From assembly GCA_001598975.1 (NCBI GenBank), contig BBXU01000044.1:1-20299 (forward strand): a DNA stretch of 20,299 bases. Direction: 5' to 3'. The position numbers were made by a program, and so were the translations under genes. Below, one piece after another: positions 1 to 9,665 of the stretch. The DNA comes from Parachlorella kessleri (lineage: Eukaryota; Chlorophyta; Trebouxiophyceae; Chlorellales; Chlorellaceae). The notes beneath the pieces are model-generated. The model made no database searches. It was not told where the DNA came from and was given only the letters and a program-made list of their open reading frames with translations. Numbering within the stretch: the stretch's first letter is position 1; every line of letters begins with the position of its first letter.

Positions 1-428
1 AGGCTGCAACTTGCAATTTTCACTTAGGCTGCGGGCATCCTTTAAGATGGCATGTGACAGGAAGGGGTCAGACAGCAGTGTGGCGGGTGCCAGCTGCGTC
101 AAGAAGCATCCTTTCCATCAGCTGAGCAATGCTTGCATAACACTGCAGCCTACACTGGTTTGTTAGCAAATGCAGTCCGATTCAACCTGCTTATTGACGC
201 AGAGATGCACGTGATAGGAAGGGTAAGGCATCCTTCAAACTGCTGTCTGACCCCTTCCTGTCATGTGCATCTCCATCTCAAATGCAGTCCAAGGTCTCAC
301 TTGATGTCATGATGACTCCTCATGCCTACAAGGTCCCTCGCCAAATAGCCTGGACTTCCCAACCTCACAAGCCTATTCTTTGATGCGACTGATAAGCCAA
401 CATACAGCCTCCGTGTAGTCATGCTTTC
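1..428. other. 3' flank of the SDR gene, no gene seen
   Basis: No exon with family resemblance is visible on either strand. The stretch lies downstream of the minus-strand reductase stop at 429-431. It holds the nested inverted repeat described separately, three short copies of GCATCCTT (35-42, 106-113, 229-236) and a 12-nt direct repeat (167-178 and 279-290). No TGTAA poly(A) signal on the minus strand was found here, so the end of the reductase transcript is undefined. Confidence 0.5.
47..273. repeat. Nested inverted repeat with two alternative hairpins
   Basis: Positions 55-79 are an exact 25-nt reverse complement of 239-263, and similarity extends imperfectly to roughly 47-92 against 226-275. 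A second copy of the arm sequence, in the same orientation as the left arm, sits at 202-223. It pairs with 252-273 as a 22-bp stem with two G-U wobbles (211/264 and 215/260) and a 28-nt loop. The two stems share 252-263, so they cannot form together. This may be a remnant of a small inverted-repeat transposon or a small-RNA precursor; the sequence does not decide between them. Confidence 0.75.
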
Positions 429-2675
429 CTACAGCCACCCGCCTCCAGTTACCTCCACTGCCTGCATAGGCAGCATGCGTGCCAGGGCTGGTAAGTTCGA
501 TCGGTAAGAGGATGAGGGGCAAGCATGGTCTCAAAAGAAGGGCACCATATGTCTGGATAGCTGCGCAAACTTGCCCTACTGCGCATGCCATTAGCCAGGC
601 CATGCACCTCACCTGGCCAGTGATGTAGGAGGAGTAAGGACAAGCCAGCATCAGCATGGCACCTGCTGCCTCTTCTGGGGCGCCTACCCGCCCCAGCGCA
701 ATCATCTGCTTCATGATGGCGGCTGTGGCATTGGCCTGCAGCAAAGACTCAGTCACTCAGCCAGGCCCATAGCCGACCTTGTAGGCTTCACGAAACACAT
801 TAACGACACCTTACAGGTCGCACTATGGGGTCGACATCCCTGAAAGCAGCCCATACTTCCACCGCGTCCTGGAGATCACCGGCCTTTGACACGGGATGGC
901 TGGTGTGGCCATCATCATGGGTGGGATGCATGCTTCAGAGGCACACGCTCTGGCCAGCCCTGCCAGTAGCGACCCAGTCGCCCTAGCGCCCAAGAAAACA
1001 ATGATGCATTGCCCCTTGTACCTGGGGAATGCCCAGCTGCACGTGCTGACCGCCGACTTGGATGGTGTTGCCCTCATCCTTGTCTTTAGTCAACCGCGTA
1101 TTCACATAGCCATAAACCTGCAATGGTAGACTGTCAATGAGTATTCAAGGGCACCAACGTTGCAAACAGAGCCCATCCCTGCCCTGCCAAGCCCATTCCA
1201 GGAAGCATTGCCCGATTGTCCTGCCGACTGCCATAGACCTAGGCCAAGTAGGCCTCAACCAGGCCCTGTCCCTGGTGACCACATACTCTGAAAACGGTAT
1301 CTTCCTCTTCCCTGCAGTGTGTCTAGCTTTATGGGTCTGTCTCTGGCCCTGTCAAGAGGGACGGACAAGCTGCCACAGTTCAGTGGCAGCTTGTCCCACT
1401 GCCCACGCCGACTCGTAACTGAACCTTCATGTAATCACGCTCACCAGGCAGTTGCAGCGGATGTTGAAAGGCCCCCACTCCTTGGCCATGGCCTTGGTCA
1501 AACCCACAACTCCAGCTTTGGCTGTGGCATAATTGGTCTGGCCCGCGCTGCCATGGACCCCTGCAAACCACCCATGTATCCACATACAAACCAGACTTCC
1601 TTAGTAAGGGTAGCAGGTAGGGCGCACACAGAGATAAGGCGGGTTGTACTGACAGGGCTGGACACAAGGGTGCTCCTCTGGTTGCCAAGGCAGGCGACCA
1701 TGGCGATTTACATAAGGACAGCTGATGCGTGCTGCACAGGCAAGGCTCCAGTACTTTGCTGCATCACATCCACTCTTCTAACGAGCTGGGAAGTGAGCAG
1801 AAGACCACAGTAAGTAAACCCTGTAAGAAGGTAAACCTGCCTGACACGGAGGAGACATTGAGGATGCAGCGGGGCCTTGCCCGGCCACTGGTCTTCATCT
1901 CATGTTTGGCCGCGTCCCTCATATGCGGCGCGGCGGCCTGGATGAGCCGGAAAGGTGCCGTGCAGTGCACTGCACGCAACGGACAGGAGCCTAGCAGCCT
2001 TCAACAACTTGCAATAAATACATCAACGGACATCCATTGCCCCCGCCTGCTCACACGATGCGGCGGCTACGCTGCCTGAAGACTAATGTCAAAGCTTAGA
2101 CAGGTGGGTAGCAGTTGTCCTGCCCTCACATTGCAGCTGGTCTCCACAATCTCCATCCCCTGCAGGGCACGTGCAGCCTACACCAACCTGCTAACATGGA
2201 CTCCCACTGCTGTGGAGTCATCTTGTGGGCCATCCCATCCCAGGTGAACCCAGCATTGTTGACCAGGATGTGCAGCCCCCCAAAGTGCTCAATTGCGGCG
2301 CGCACCACGCCCTCAGCGAAGTCGGGGCTAGTGACATCGCCTGCAGCCAGCCAAGAAGTGAAAAGGAGGCATTTGCACAGCAGGCTACCTCCCACTTTTG
2401 CAGATAACACTGGAACCAGCCGGCCGGCCATGTGCCAAGTCCCCCAAGGAGGCATTTGGAAGTGTGGAGTCAAAGGCACCTGCGTAGCTGACAGCTGTTC
2501 CTCCACTATTTCGGATGAAGTCTACCGTGGCCTGCGACTTGTCTGCTGACAGGTCGCTAACAACAACCTTGGCGCCGTGCTGGGCAAACAGTATGGCTGC
2601 CGCGCTGCCGATGCCCTGCCCGCCACCTGTCACGATTGCAACCTGCACCACCGAGCCCAACGCTGGCTGAGCCAT
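429..2675 (-). CDS. Short-chain dehydrogenase/reductase, FabG-like (7 exons)
   Basis: Exons in transcript order: 2675-2480, 2340-2188, 1969-1841, 1560-1445, 1117-1022, 735-613, 461-429; the spliced frame closes at 281 aa. It is a classical NAD(P)-dependent Rossmann reductase. The cofactor motif TGGGQGIG is at residues 16-23 and NNAG at 93-96. The catalytic Ser is S157 in NVSSVSG, followed by Y170 and K174 (YATAK). GRVGAPEEAAG and ITGQAVEVTGG mark the C-terminus. It resembles bacterial-type 3-oxoacyl-ACP reductase-like SDRs, but the substrate cannot be told. At the usual catalytic Asn position there is His118 (VHC). The start ATG lies in a good context (CCAATGGC), with no clear transit peptide, so the protein is probably cytosolic. 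Intron 3 must use a GC donor at 1840-1839 to keep frame. Length is normal for the family. Confidence 0.9.
1607..1662 (+). repeat. Diverged intronic repeat, copy in SDR intron 3
   Basis: This segment begins AGGGTAGCAGGTAGGGCG and ends TTGTACTGACAGGGCTGGA. It matches at both ends the repeat at 8007-8082 in an intron of the COG0212-like gene. Relative to its host gene, which is on the minus strand, it is inverted. It lies wholly inside the intron 1561-1840. Confidence 0.6.
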
Positions 2676-3854
2676 TGGAAATTAGCAACCAGGTTTGGTA
2701 AACGTCATACAGATGAAACACCGGCTTGCTCTGTGAGCAGCTCCAGGAGGATTCACTTGTCCTTGAGGATAATATGGGCTAGAGACTCTTGGGCAAAACC
2801 AGATCATTGCCCACCTGGTCCAGCAGCAGCTTGCCAGGCTGGAAGTTGTAGCACTGCTGGTGCCATGTCTCGGCGGAGGTTCCGGACATTTGGAGCTGCC
2901 CACCTATGGTGGAGCACTGGGCACTAGGTACACCAGGCTCACTAGGAGAGATATGTCCTCCAAAAACACCCAGGCGACTGGAGACCCTGCCGTCCATGAT
3001 CAGCGAGCCCTGCCTCTTCTGCTCTCAACTACCTCTAAGTAGAGTATGGGTTTTGCTATCGGGCACAGGTTGCTGTTGGGCACAGGTTGGGCTTACCAAT
3101 ATGTATGACCTGCCACGGGGCCTGGGCGCGATGCGCGCCACGAGCATTCCCTCCAAGCAGTGCTGGTAGGAAGGGAAAGGGCCAGCTGGAGCAGCTGCAT
3201 TGCTTTGTCCCCATGCCCCCTGGCTGCAACACTCCGAGGAGCAAAACTGTTTATACCTAGGAAGTTTTTTGAGGGAGGCAGGTACTGCACTCGGTACAAG
3301 ACCTGCCTCTGACAGGGGTGCAAGCACTGGATGACCTGCCAACAGGATCCCCTAGCCCCAGGGTATTTTGCGTATTGTGGCATATGTGCAACCAGTGTCT
3401 AAGTGTTAAATGATTTTCAGACCTCTTTCCACTCAACAATGCCCTCACAATCCATGTCTTACTGGATAGGTACCTTGACAATGGGAGAAACCTACGACAA
3501 ACTACAAACATTAGCAAGGTAACAATAGAATATACACCATGGGCCCACCTGCCCCAGGCAGAGGTGGTGCAAGGGCTGAAACCAAGATATGGGATGACCG
3601 CTTGAATCACAAACCGGCTAGGTAGAAGAAGCCCAAGTGTTCCAGTCCATGTGGTCACTGGCATGAAATCTTACAGTATGCCCTCCCACCAAAGCCTATC
3701 CCTTCTTGCAAAATAAACAGCAGTCAGGGTTTGGAAACGCACCCAAGAGTTATACTAAAAATGCAGCGACATGAAGTTCTTGAGCACATACAGTGATATA
3801 TGGAAGGCCCCCTAATGGGCTGCCAAACATCTCGCACTATGTCCGTTGACAATC
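2676..3854. other. Flank between SDR 5' end and mTERF-like 3' end, no gene recognised
   Basis: This 1.18 kb should contain the promoter and 5' UTR of the reductase and the 3' UTR of the mTERF-like gene, both on the minus strand. Several open frames cross it, the longest being a 135-codon minus-strand frame at 3257-3664. None shows a domain, a motif or consistent splicing, and that frame begins right at the predicted poly(A) signal of the upstream gene. I see no supportable coding sequence. Confidence 0.5.
3671..3675 (-). terminator. TGTAA poly(A) signal of the mTERF-like gene
   Basis: TTACA on the plus strand reads TGTAA on the minus strand, about 180 nt past the stop at 3855. TGTAA is the usual poly(A) signal of chlorophyte nuclear genes. 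Confidence 0.55.
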
Positions 3855-5419
3855 TCAGCATGCGTCTGGGGGTAGCTGACTCCATCTGCGTCCCTCCGGT
3901 GTCTGCAGCCAGCTCTTCACAAAGCGATGGAACTCCTCCACCTCAACAGGCTCCCAGCCCATGCGCTGCCGCAGTCGATGACAGAAGCCTTTGTCATCAG
4001 GGTTACTCAACAGCGTCATCCCCACCGGCTCCTGCAGCCCCAGGTGCCGCATGAAGGCCAGCCGACTAGACATGCGCGTCAGGCTGCTGGCGAGGCAGCC
4101 CTTCAGCAGTACCATATGGCCAAGCTTGTAGGGCGTCTCCTGCCTCAGCCACTCCAGCTTCTGGCGATACAGGGGCAGCGGAGTGGGCTGGTAGGCCAGC
4201 AGCGGCGGTATATTGTTCTGCAGTACCAGAGGGTAGCAAGACGGTGGCTTTTTGTCGCTAGTGGAAGTGGTCGCCAAGGGGAGACTAGGGCGGTCGCAGC
4301 AAGGAATACAACCAGCTGATGCAGCAGGCCCTGCAATAACTATACTTGCGCTCCCAAAAACCACCACAGGTGCCTGCCTGCCTGCCATGAGTCACAGGGT
4401 TTTCAGCTCCTCACCTGCAACATCTCTTCAATGTCGGCACTACTGTACCCCGCTTGCCGGATGGCAAGGTCCAGAGCCCGCACATGGTCCCCCGGCAGTG
4501 CTAGGAAGCAGGCCATGTGGCGGGGCCACCGCACAAGCAGCTCCCCTACGGCACTGAGCCTGCTGCCACCGCTACAGCTTGCGCTGCTGCTGGACCCCAG
4601 GTACTGCCGGAGATACAGCAGGTTGCTGCGGAAGGCAGTCTGGTAGGCGCAGAGCAGCAGCGGCGGGGGCAGCGCACGCCGCCGCCGAGGCGGCAAGGTG
4701 AAGCTAAGGCCCAGGCGGAGGTTCCTGCCGCCATGTCTCAGGTCAAGGTCCGCTGCCAGCAGCTGCTCTAGTTCAGGCAAGGAGAGCCCCTCCTCCAGCG
4801 TCAAGTCTTGCAGCTTGAGCGCCAGCTGGTGCTGGTTGTGGGGGAGGGGTGGCAGCTGGGTGCTAAGCTGCTCATGGAGGGCCCAGAAAGTGGGCTTGCC
4901 CACATGACGTGCCCGGCTTGATGCCGGCCTAGATTGCCCGGGACCGTTCGGTTCCTGTTGCCACTGCTGCTGCAGCTGCTGTTGCATGCTTTGCACTGTG
5001 GCTGGCCAGGTCCGGTTCCAGCAAGGCAGGCTCCAGCTTGACTCTGCCTCCATAAGTACAGGGCTGCTTGCCAGCCAGCCAGGGTGGCTTGCCTGCAGGT
5101 CCCACTGCTGCCAGGGCTTCCTTGGCCCTTGGGGCTGCAAGGTCTCCTCCTTGAGGTTCTCCTGCTGGCTTTGCACCCCGTGCTCCTGGGGCACCCAGAT
5201 GCGCTTGAAGACAGGCGGGGTGCTGCTCGAGCTGGTGGCAGCCGATGGGCTACACTCTGGCCGAGCCGAATGGAAATTGGCAAGGTGCGCACCAAGCTGC
5301 CTTAAGCGGCCCAGGGGCTGGAGCTGCCAGGAGGGGGGCTTCCTGCAGCAAACCCCCAAGAACCAGGACGCAAAGTGGTCTGGGCAGAGGCTGCCACAGC
5401 ACCCCACCAAGGCAGCCAT
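3855..5419 (-). CDS. mTERF-like organelle nucleic-acid-binding protein (2 exons)
   Basis: Exons are 5419-4415 and 4217-3855, joined in phase 0 over a 197-nt intron (acceptor CTGCAG before AAC AAT), giving 455 aa. The first 50 or so residues are Ser/Cys/Arg-rich without acidic clusters, as in a plastid or mitochondrial transit peptide. A Gln/Ser/Pro-rich linker follows to about residue 200. From about 265 on there are repeated helical units typical of mTERF: NLLYLRQYLG, VGELLVRWPRH, QAGYSSADIEEMLQ, PLYRQKLEWLRQE, and a last unit with SSRLAFMRHLGL and NPDDKGFCHRL. mTERF proteins bind organelle DNA or RNA and affect transcription, splicing or ribosome assembly; the target here is unknown. The ATG at 5419 has a good context (GACATGG). 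Assignment rests on pattern, not on a catalytic motif. It is divergent to the COG0212-like gene. Confidence 0.7.
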
Positions 5420-5939
5420 GTCCCGACAGTAATATGTCAGGTGGGGCTCACCTTAGCATTGTGGGCAGCCTCAGGCGCCCTTCTACTCTGTGCCGAAGGG
5501 AGGCTCCCAAGCAACAACAGTACCTCGACTGTCCAAGACTCGCTGCTGTGGACAGAGGTCTCAGCCCTTATTGTGCTTTTGCGCAAAGCAATAGCACAGC
5601 ACTCTCATTGCGTAAGGAAGGGCAGGAACCAGCTTCGGGAAGGGCCACAGAACCGCGATTTCTCTCGTCAGCTCACCCCCATTACGTACTTAAGTGGTCA
5701 TGGGGCGCCAAGCGGGCAGCCAGCACAAGAAGTGCTCCCGTGGGTCTTTCTAGCTCAGCATTGTCCAATCGAAACAGAAGCCTGGTTGCCTCTGACACAT
5801 GCATCAGCAAAGCTTCGCTGGTTGGACATGGTCCAGCCCGACTCTGTTATCCACTGGTAGGGGCATGCCACATGCAGTCCAAATCCAAGGACAGGGCAGA
5901 CCTTGGAGGCTTTTGCGACCAAGCCCAAGGCTAGTTACC
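5420..5939. promoter_or_regulatory. Divergent promoter, mTERF-like (-) / COG0212-like (+)
   Basis: 520 bp separates the two divergent start codons. Near its middle is a perfect 10-bp palindrome TTTGCGCAAA (5578-5587), inside a wider dyad TGTGCT...AGCACA (5572-5598). The core resembles E2F-type sites, but that is only a resemblance. No TATA box is obvious. In-frame ATGs at 5799 and 5865 could lengthen the plus-strand protein. Confidence 0.5.
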
Positions 5940-8827
5940 ATGCAGCAGGCGGTGAGCCAGTCGTCACAAGCAGCGGGCAGCTTTGACAAGGAGAGCTTTG
6001 AGCAGGAACGGGGCAGGCTAGACGCACTGGTGGGTGGTTAAAGCAAGAGTGTAATAGCTAATAGTAAGAAACAAAAGTAACGCTGCCGCCTCATAGTGCT
6101 GACCAGACCTCCCATTGTTTGGTGCGCACAGGCGCGGGCAGAGATGAGCAAGCAGGCTGAGGCGGTCAGCTCTGGCCAGCTGGCGGGACCAGGTGCCTGG
6201 AAGTGGGTGATACGGAAGGAGATCTGGGACATGCTGGAGGCAACCAACATCGCCGAGTCTCCCCGCCCAGTGCACCACAGAATACCCAACTACAAGGGCG
6301 CTGACAGGGCAGCTGCCAGGCTAGCTGAGCTGGAGGAGTTCTGTGCTGCCCAGGTCGTGAAAGTAAACCCTGACACACCCCAGAAGCAGGTCAGTATGGA
6401 TGCCGATGCTCGCCACGTAGTTGGCCACCGTGCCCACAACGTTGCATGTGTGAAGGGATGTGTATGGTGGGTGGATGGATGCTGACAGGACTGTGATTGG
6501 GGATTGTGCGTCAGCCTGATTACAAAGAGTCGTCCTGCTGCCATGTAGGTGCGTCATGCGGTGCTGTCGATGGGCAAAACGCTGCTCACACCACAGCCGC
6601 GCTTGCGGACTGGCTTCTTTTCAACACTGCACAAGGACCACGTGCCTGCAGAAGCCTTGCTGGAGGCCTGCACATCAGCAGGGGTACAGAAGTGAGCCGG
6701 GGTAGGGTTCGATGCACGTACGATATAGACGGCCACTGCAGCACTGGGGTTGCAGCTGCCCAACACTGCCTGGGCTGGGGGTGCAGCATGCACCTCTTGG
6801 CTGACAGGTGGCAGGCAACCTACTGTTGATGCCTGGGTGTTGCGGCCATGCGGCTGCTGAGGTGTGTCACGCTGCATACCTCCGCACATATGCCTTGCAG
6901 GTACGGCCGGCCGCTGTCCTTGGATGACAAGCTACGGGTGGACCTCATAGTAGTGGGCAGCGTGGCAGTGTGCAGGAATGGCGTGCGGCTGGGGAAGGGA
7001 GAAGGTGAGCCCACCCAGCAGCTACAGACCAGCACTGGGGAATGGCAAAGACATCAGACCCTTCGGACCCCTCTAGCTGTGCGGCCTCGCATCTTGGTTT
7101 GCATGAAGGGCGAGATGGCACTGGAGGCTCACGGAGCTTGCGAGTGGCATGCAGCTCCCCGCCAAGGCAGTCAGCGTACTTGCCCTGGCTGTTGTCTGCC
7201 ACTGCCGCGCAGGATTTGCTGAGCTGGAGTATGGTATCCTGCGCTGGATGGGTGCCATAGACGACAGCACCCTGGTAGTGACAACGGTGCGTAAAGGATT
7301 ATGGTTTTAATGTTGCGTTGCGCATGTTTTGCAGCTCTTGTTAGTGGTGGCCGGCAAAGCGAACAGAGGAGATGCAGAGCTGAACTGTGCTGACGGGGCG
7401 GCATGCAGTTTTGTGGCTTTCAGAAGCGGACGAGGACGGTGGCACATGCATTGTTGACGGCAGCAGGTGCGGGAAGCCATAGTGGGTAGCTGTTATCAAG
7501 CAGGGCTGCAGCGTTTTGAAAAGGCGGCTTATGTTGTACATTCTACAAAGACACCTATCCTGTCCTATTGTGGTCCCGCTGACACCAGCAACCATACTCA
7601 TGGGTGTAGGTGCGGGACGAGCAAATAATCGAAGACATACCCCCGGAGAGGTTGCTGGCTCATGACGTGCCTGTAGACATCATTGTAACTCCCACACAGG
7701 TAAGCCGCTTACCCCAGCTTTAATTCAGGGTGGCGGGTAGTGCGGACCGGGAGTGAGTGGCGAACAGTACCACTAGGGCTGTATGCGCCCGAGTCTTGAG
7801 TTTTGCATTAGTAATTCTCTCCCCAAGTGCTGGGCAGTCAGCAGCTGTCCCTCTGGGACCACTGTGCCTGCGTTTGTTGCGCGTGGCACGCAATGCAAGC
7901 TGAGGAGAGGTACATGTAAAGGTTGATTGATGACATGTGGGAGGGAGCAGTTATTGGTAATGGTGGCAGGGAGTGCAAACAAGGAGGTTTGGGGACGTAC
8001 TTTTTAAGGGTGGCAGGTAATGCGAACAAAGAGGGAGTGCAGGATACTGGGCTGACAGGGGTATTGTACTAGCAGGGCTGGAGGCAGGTATGTTCCGGTG
8101 TTTGACTTGATCATACGGCATGACAACCAGGCCAAGGTGGCAGTGGGGTGGACGAGCCGCAGGCCAGGACAATCTTACTGTTCTGGTTAAGGAGCCTCTT
8201 TGCCACACCCATGCTATCATCGACTCTTGGTTTTGTTTTGCAATGGGGTTGTGGAAGTCGAAGCAGACCAGGCCACACATGACCTGGCATTTTTATGGTT
8301 GCAGGTCATCAGAACCAACACCGCCATCCCCAAACCACCTGGAATTTTGTGGGACAAGCTTTCTCCCCAGAAGCTGGCGCAGGTGCTGCGCATAACCGGC
8401 CGAGCAGGCTGCGCTTCCACTGTTTTGGATAGTACCCGCACATCAACAGATTGTACCTTTAGGGTCCTTGGGCAGGGTTGGTAGAGCCGACTGGCTCGAG
8501 GGAGGGCACGAGCTGGGTGCCTGAACAGCTGCAGGGCGGCCTCCCACGGAGGCAGGGCAGGGACAATACCAGGTCCCTCTGAAGAGGCGCCTGCAGCGAC
8601 CAACCTGTGCACCTTCCCCACCGCAGATACGTATTCTGCAGCACCTCAAGTCTCGCATAGAGGAGGAGACGGGTGCGCCCCTGCCCAGCGGGCCGCCAGA
8701 GAAGCTGCCACCCGTGGCACCCAGGAGGCGGCGGCTGGCCAACAGGAAAAAGGAGCTGGGCCGCAGTGACAGGCGAAAAGGCGGCCAGTTGGGGCGGGAC
8801 GGCACGAGTGCCGAAGATATAGGCTAG
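5940..8827 (+). CDS. COG0212/MTHFSD-like 5-formyltetrahydrofolate cyclo-ligase homologue (8 exons)
   Basis: Exons: 5940-6029, 6132-6389, 6549-6691, 6901-7004, 7213-7286, 7610-7699, 8305-8382, 8627-8827; the frame closes at 345 aa. Diagnostic blocks in order: [14 protein letters not shown] from residue 53, [61 protein letters not shown] from 165, [20 protein letters not shown] from 193, and VDIIVTPTQ. These are the MTHFSD/COG0212 version of the 5-FCL fold, where the cyclo-ligase glycine-rich loop reads GKGEGFAELEY (195-205). True 5-FCL makes 5,10-methenyl-THF; plant COG0212 has been linked to thiamin metabolism and its reaction is unsettled. The C-terminus is a basic tail rich in Arg and Lys instead of the RRM of animal MTHFSD. 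The ATG at 5940 follows ACC (good context); upstream in-frame ATGs at 5799 and 5865 might supply an organelle leader. Confidence 0.9.
7347..7400 (+). repeat. Diverged intronic repeat, copy in COG0212-like intron 5
   Basis: GTGGCCGGCAAAGCGAACAG followed by ...GCTGACGGGG aligns with the better copy at 8010-8060 (GTGGCAGGTAATGCGAACAA ... GCTGACAGGGG). It lies inside intron 7287-7609. Confidence 0.45.
7728..7782 (+). repeat. Diverged intronic repeat, copy in COG0212-like intron 6
   Basis: It starts GGGTGGCGGGTAGTGCGGAC and ends GTACCACTAGGGCTGT, matching both ends of the copy at 8007-8082. It lies within intron 7700-8304, just after the donor. Confidence 0.5.
7963..8082 (+). repeat. Tandem pair of the intronic repeat
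   Basis: Two copies of the 5' part lie 47 bp apart: GTGGCAGGGAGTGCAAACAA at 7963 and GTGGCAGGTAATGCGAACAA at 8010. The second continues to the full 3' end GTATTGTACTAGCAGGGCTG. Together with the copies at 7347, 7728 and 1607 they define a repeat of about 55-75 bp. Confidence 0.6.
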
Positions 8828-9665
8828 ACCCCACAGGACTGCATCTTGGGTTGGCTGGTAGGCTCGATTTGGCTGTATTACAAGGGGTTGTAGTTTGGCG
8901 CCCTCGGCAGGTCATGCAGTAGTTGATGTGCCTGCTACGGCTGGTGGCCAGCCTGCTGCATAGACTCTCAAAGTAACATGTTGTTGCAAGGGTAACAGCG
9001 ACAAGACATCTCCACCAGGCCGGTCGAAGCAGTGGAGTTGCCGGCTGGGCAGGGCGGTCCCATGAGCATTGCTGCTCAAGCTGTTAGACAGCTCTGGAAG
9101 ATAGTTCCAATTCAAAACGTTGAAATTGCCTACATGGTAAACCAATTCCAACCTCCTGCTCAGTGGCTGCCGGTTCTGTGTGGTGGTCATCTTGCTCCGA
9201 AGGCCATGGCCATTTTTAAAGAGTGTACAAGTCGGTACATCATACAGAACATCAGAATACCAGTACTGATGTGAAAGCCTCCTCCCAGGCTCTCCGCTTG
9301 GGCATATCTGCAGCAAGTACAGGAAAGCCCACCTTTGTTCGCGTTTTGCATGCTTGCCCATGGGTCCTGCCCACCCTTGAACACCCAGAGCAATGCTATA
9401 TCAACCTACTATCAAGGGCAACTCGGCTGCTCTGCCCGCACTCCCCCGCTATTACCTCCCTCCCCAAGGGCGTGTCTGTAGCGTAGCTGCTGAAGTGCAC
9501 GCTTGCACTTACCCGCCGACCCAGCACCATTCCTCCCATGTCACATGGGTGGTACCACCACCACCACAACCCATTTTACATGACTAACACAACCCTCACC
9601 AAGAATTTATAATCATCGAATGAAAAGGTAAGCTGAAAGATATACTAGTCCCCCAGCCGCACCCA
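8828..9665. other. Convergent 3' flanks, no gene recognised
   Basis: This 838 bp lies between the stops of the COG0212-like gene (plus) and MAT1 (minus). A 149-codon minus frame (8912-9361) shows no recognisable domain and ends 85 bp from the other gene's stop; I regard it as chance. No plus-strand TGTAA was found after the COG0212-like stop, so its 3' end is undefined. Confidence 0.5.
9576..9580 (-). terminator. TGTAA poly(A) signal of MAT1
   Basis: TTACA on the plus strand gives TGTAA on the minus strand, 86 nt beyond the predicted MAT1 stop. This position fits the chosen last exon. Confidence 0.6.

Noticed and set aside
3257..3664. 135-codon minus-strand open frame with hydrophobic patches
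   Set aside because: It starts beside the TGTAA signal of the upstream gene and has no recognisable domain; kept only as a remark in the flank entry.
4337..4388. Using the ATTGCAG acceptor near 4337 for mTERF-like exon 2
   Set aside because: It would force the wrong frame; the CTGCAG at 4220-4218 keeps phase 0 and yields the expected mTERF repeat spacing.
5245..5934. 229-codon plus-strand open frame across the mTERF-like 5' end and promoter
   Set aside because: It overlaps the antisense of a better-supported exon and has no family resemblance or splice logic.
8912..9361. 149-codon minus-strand open frame between convergent genes
   Set aside because: No motif, and it lies in the tail region of two convergent genes; probably chance.
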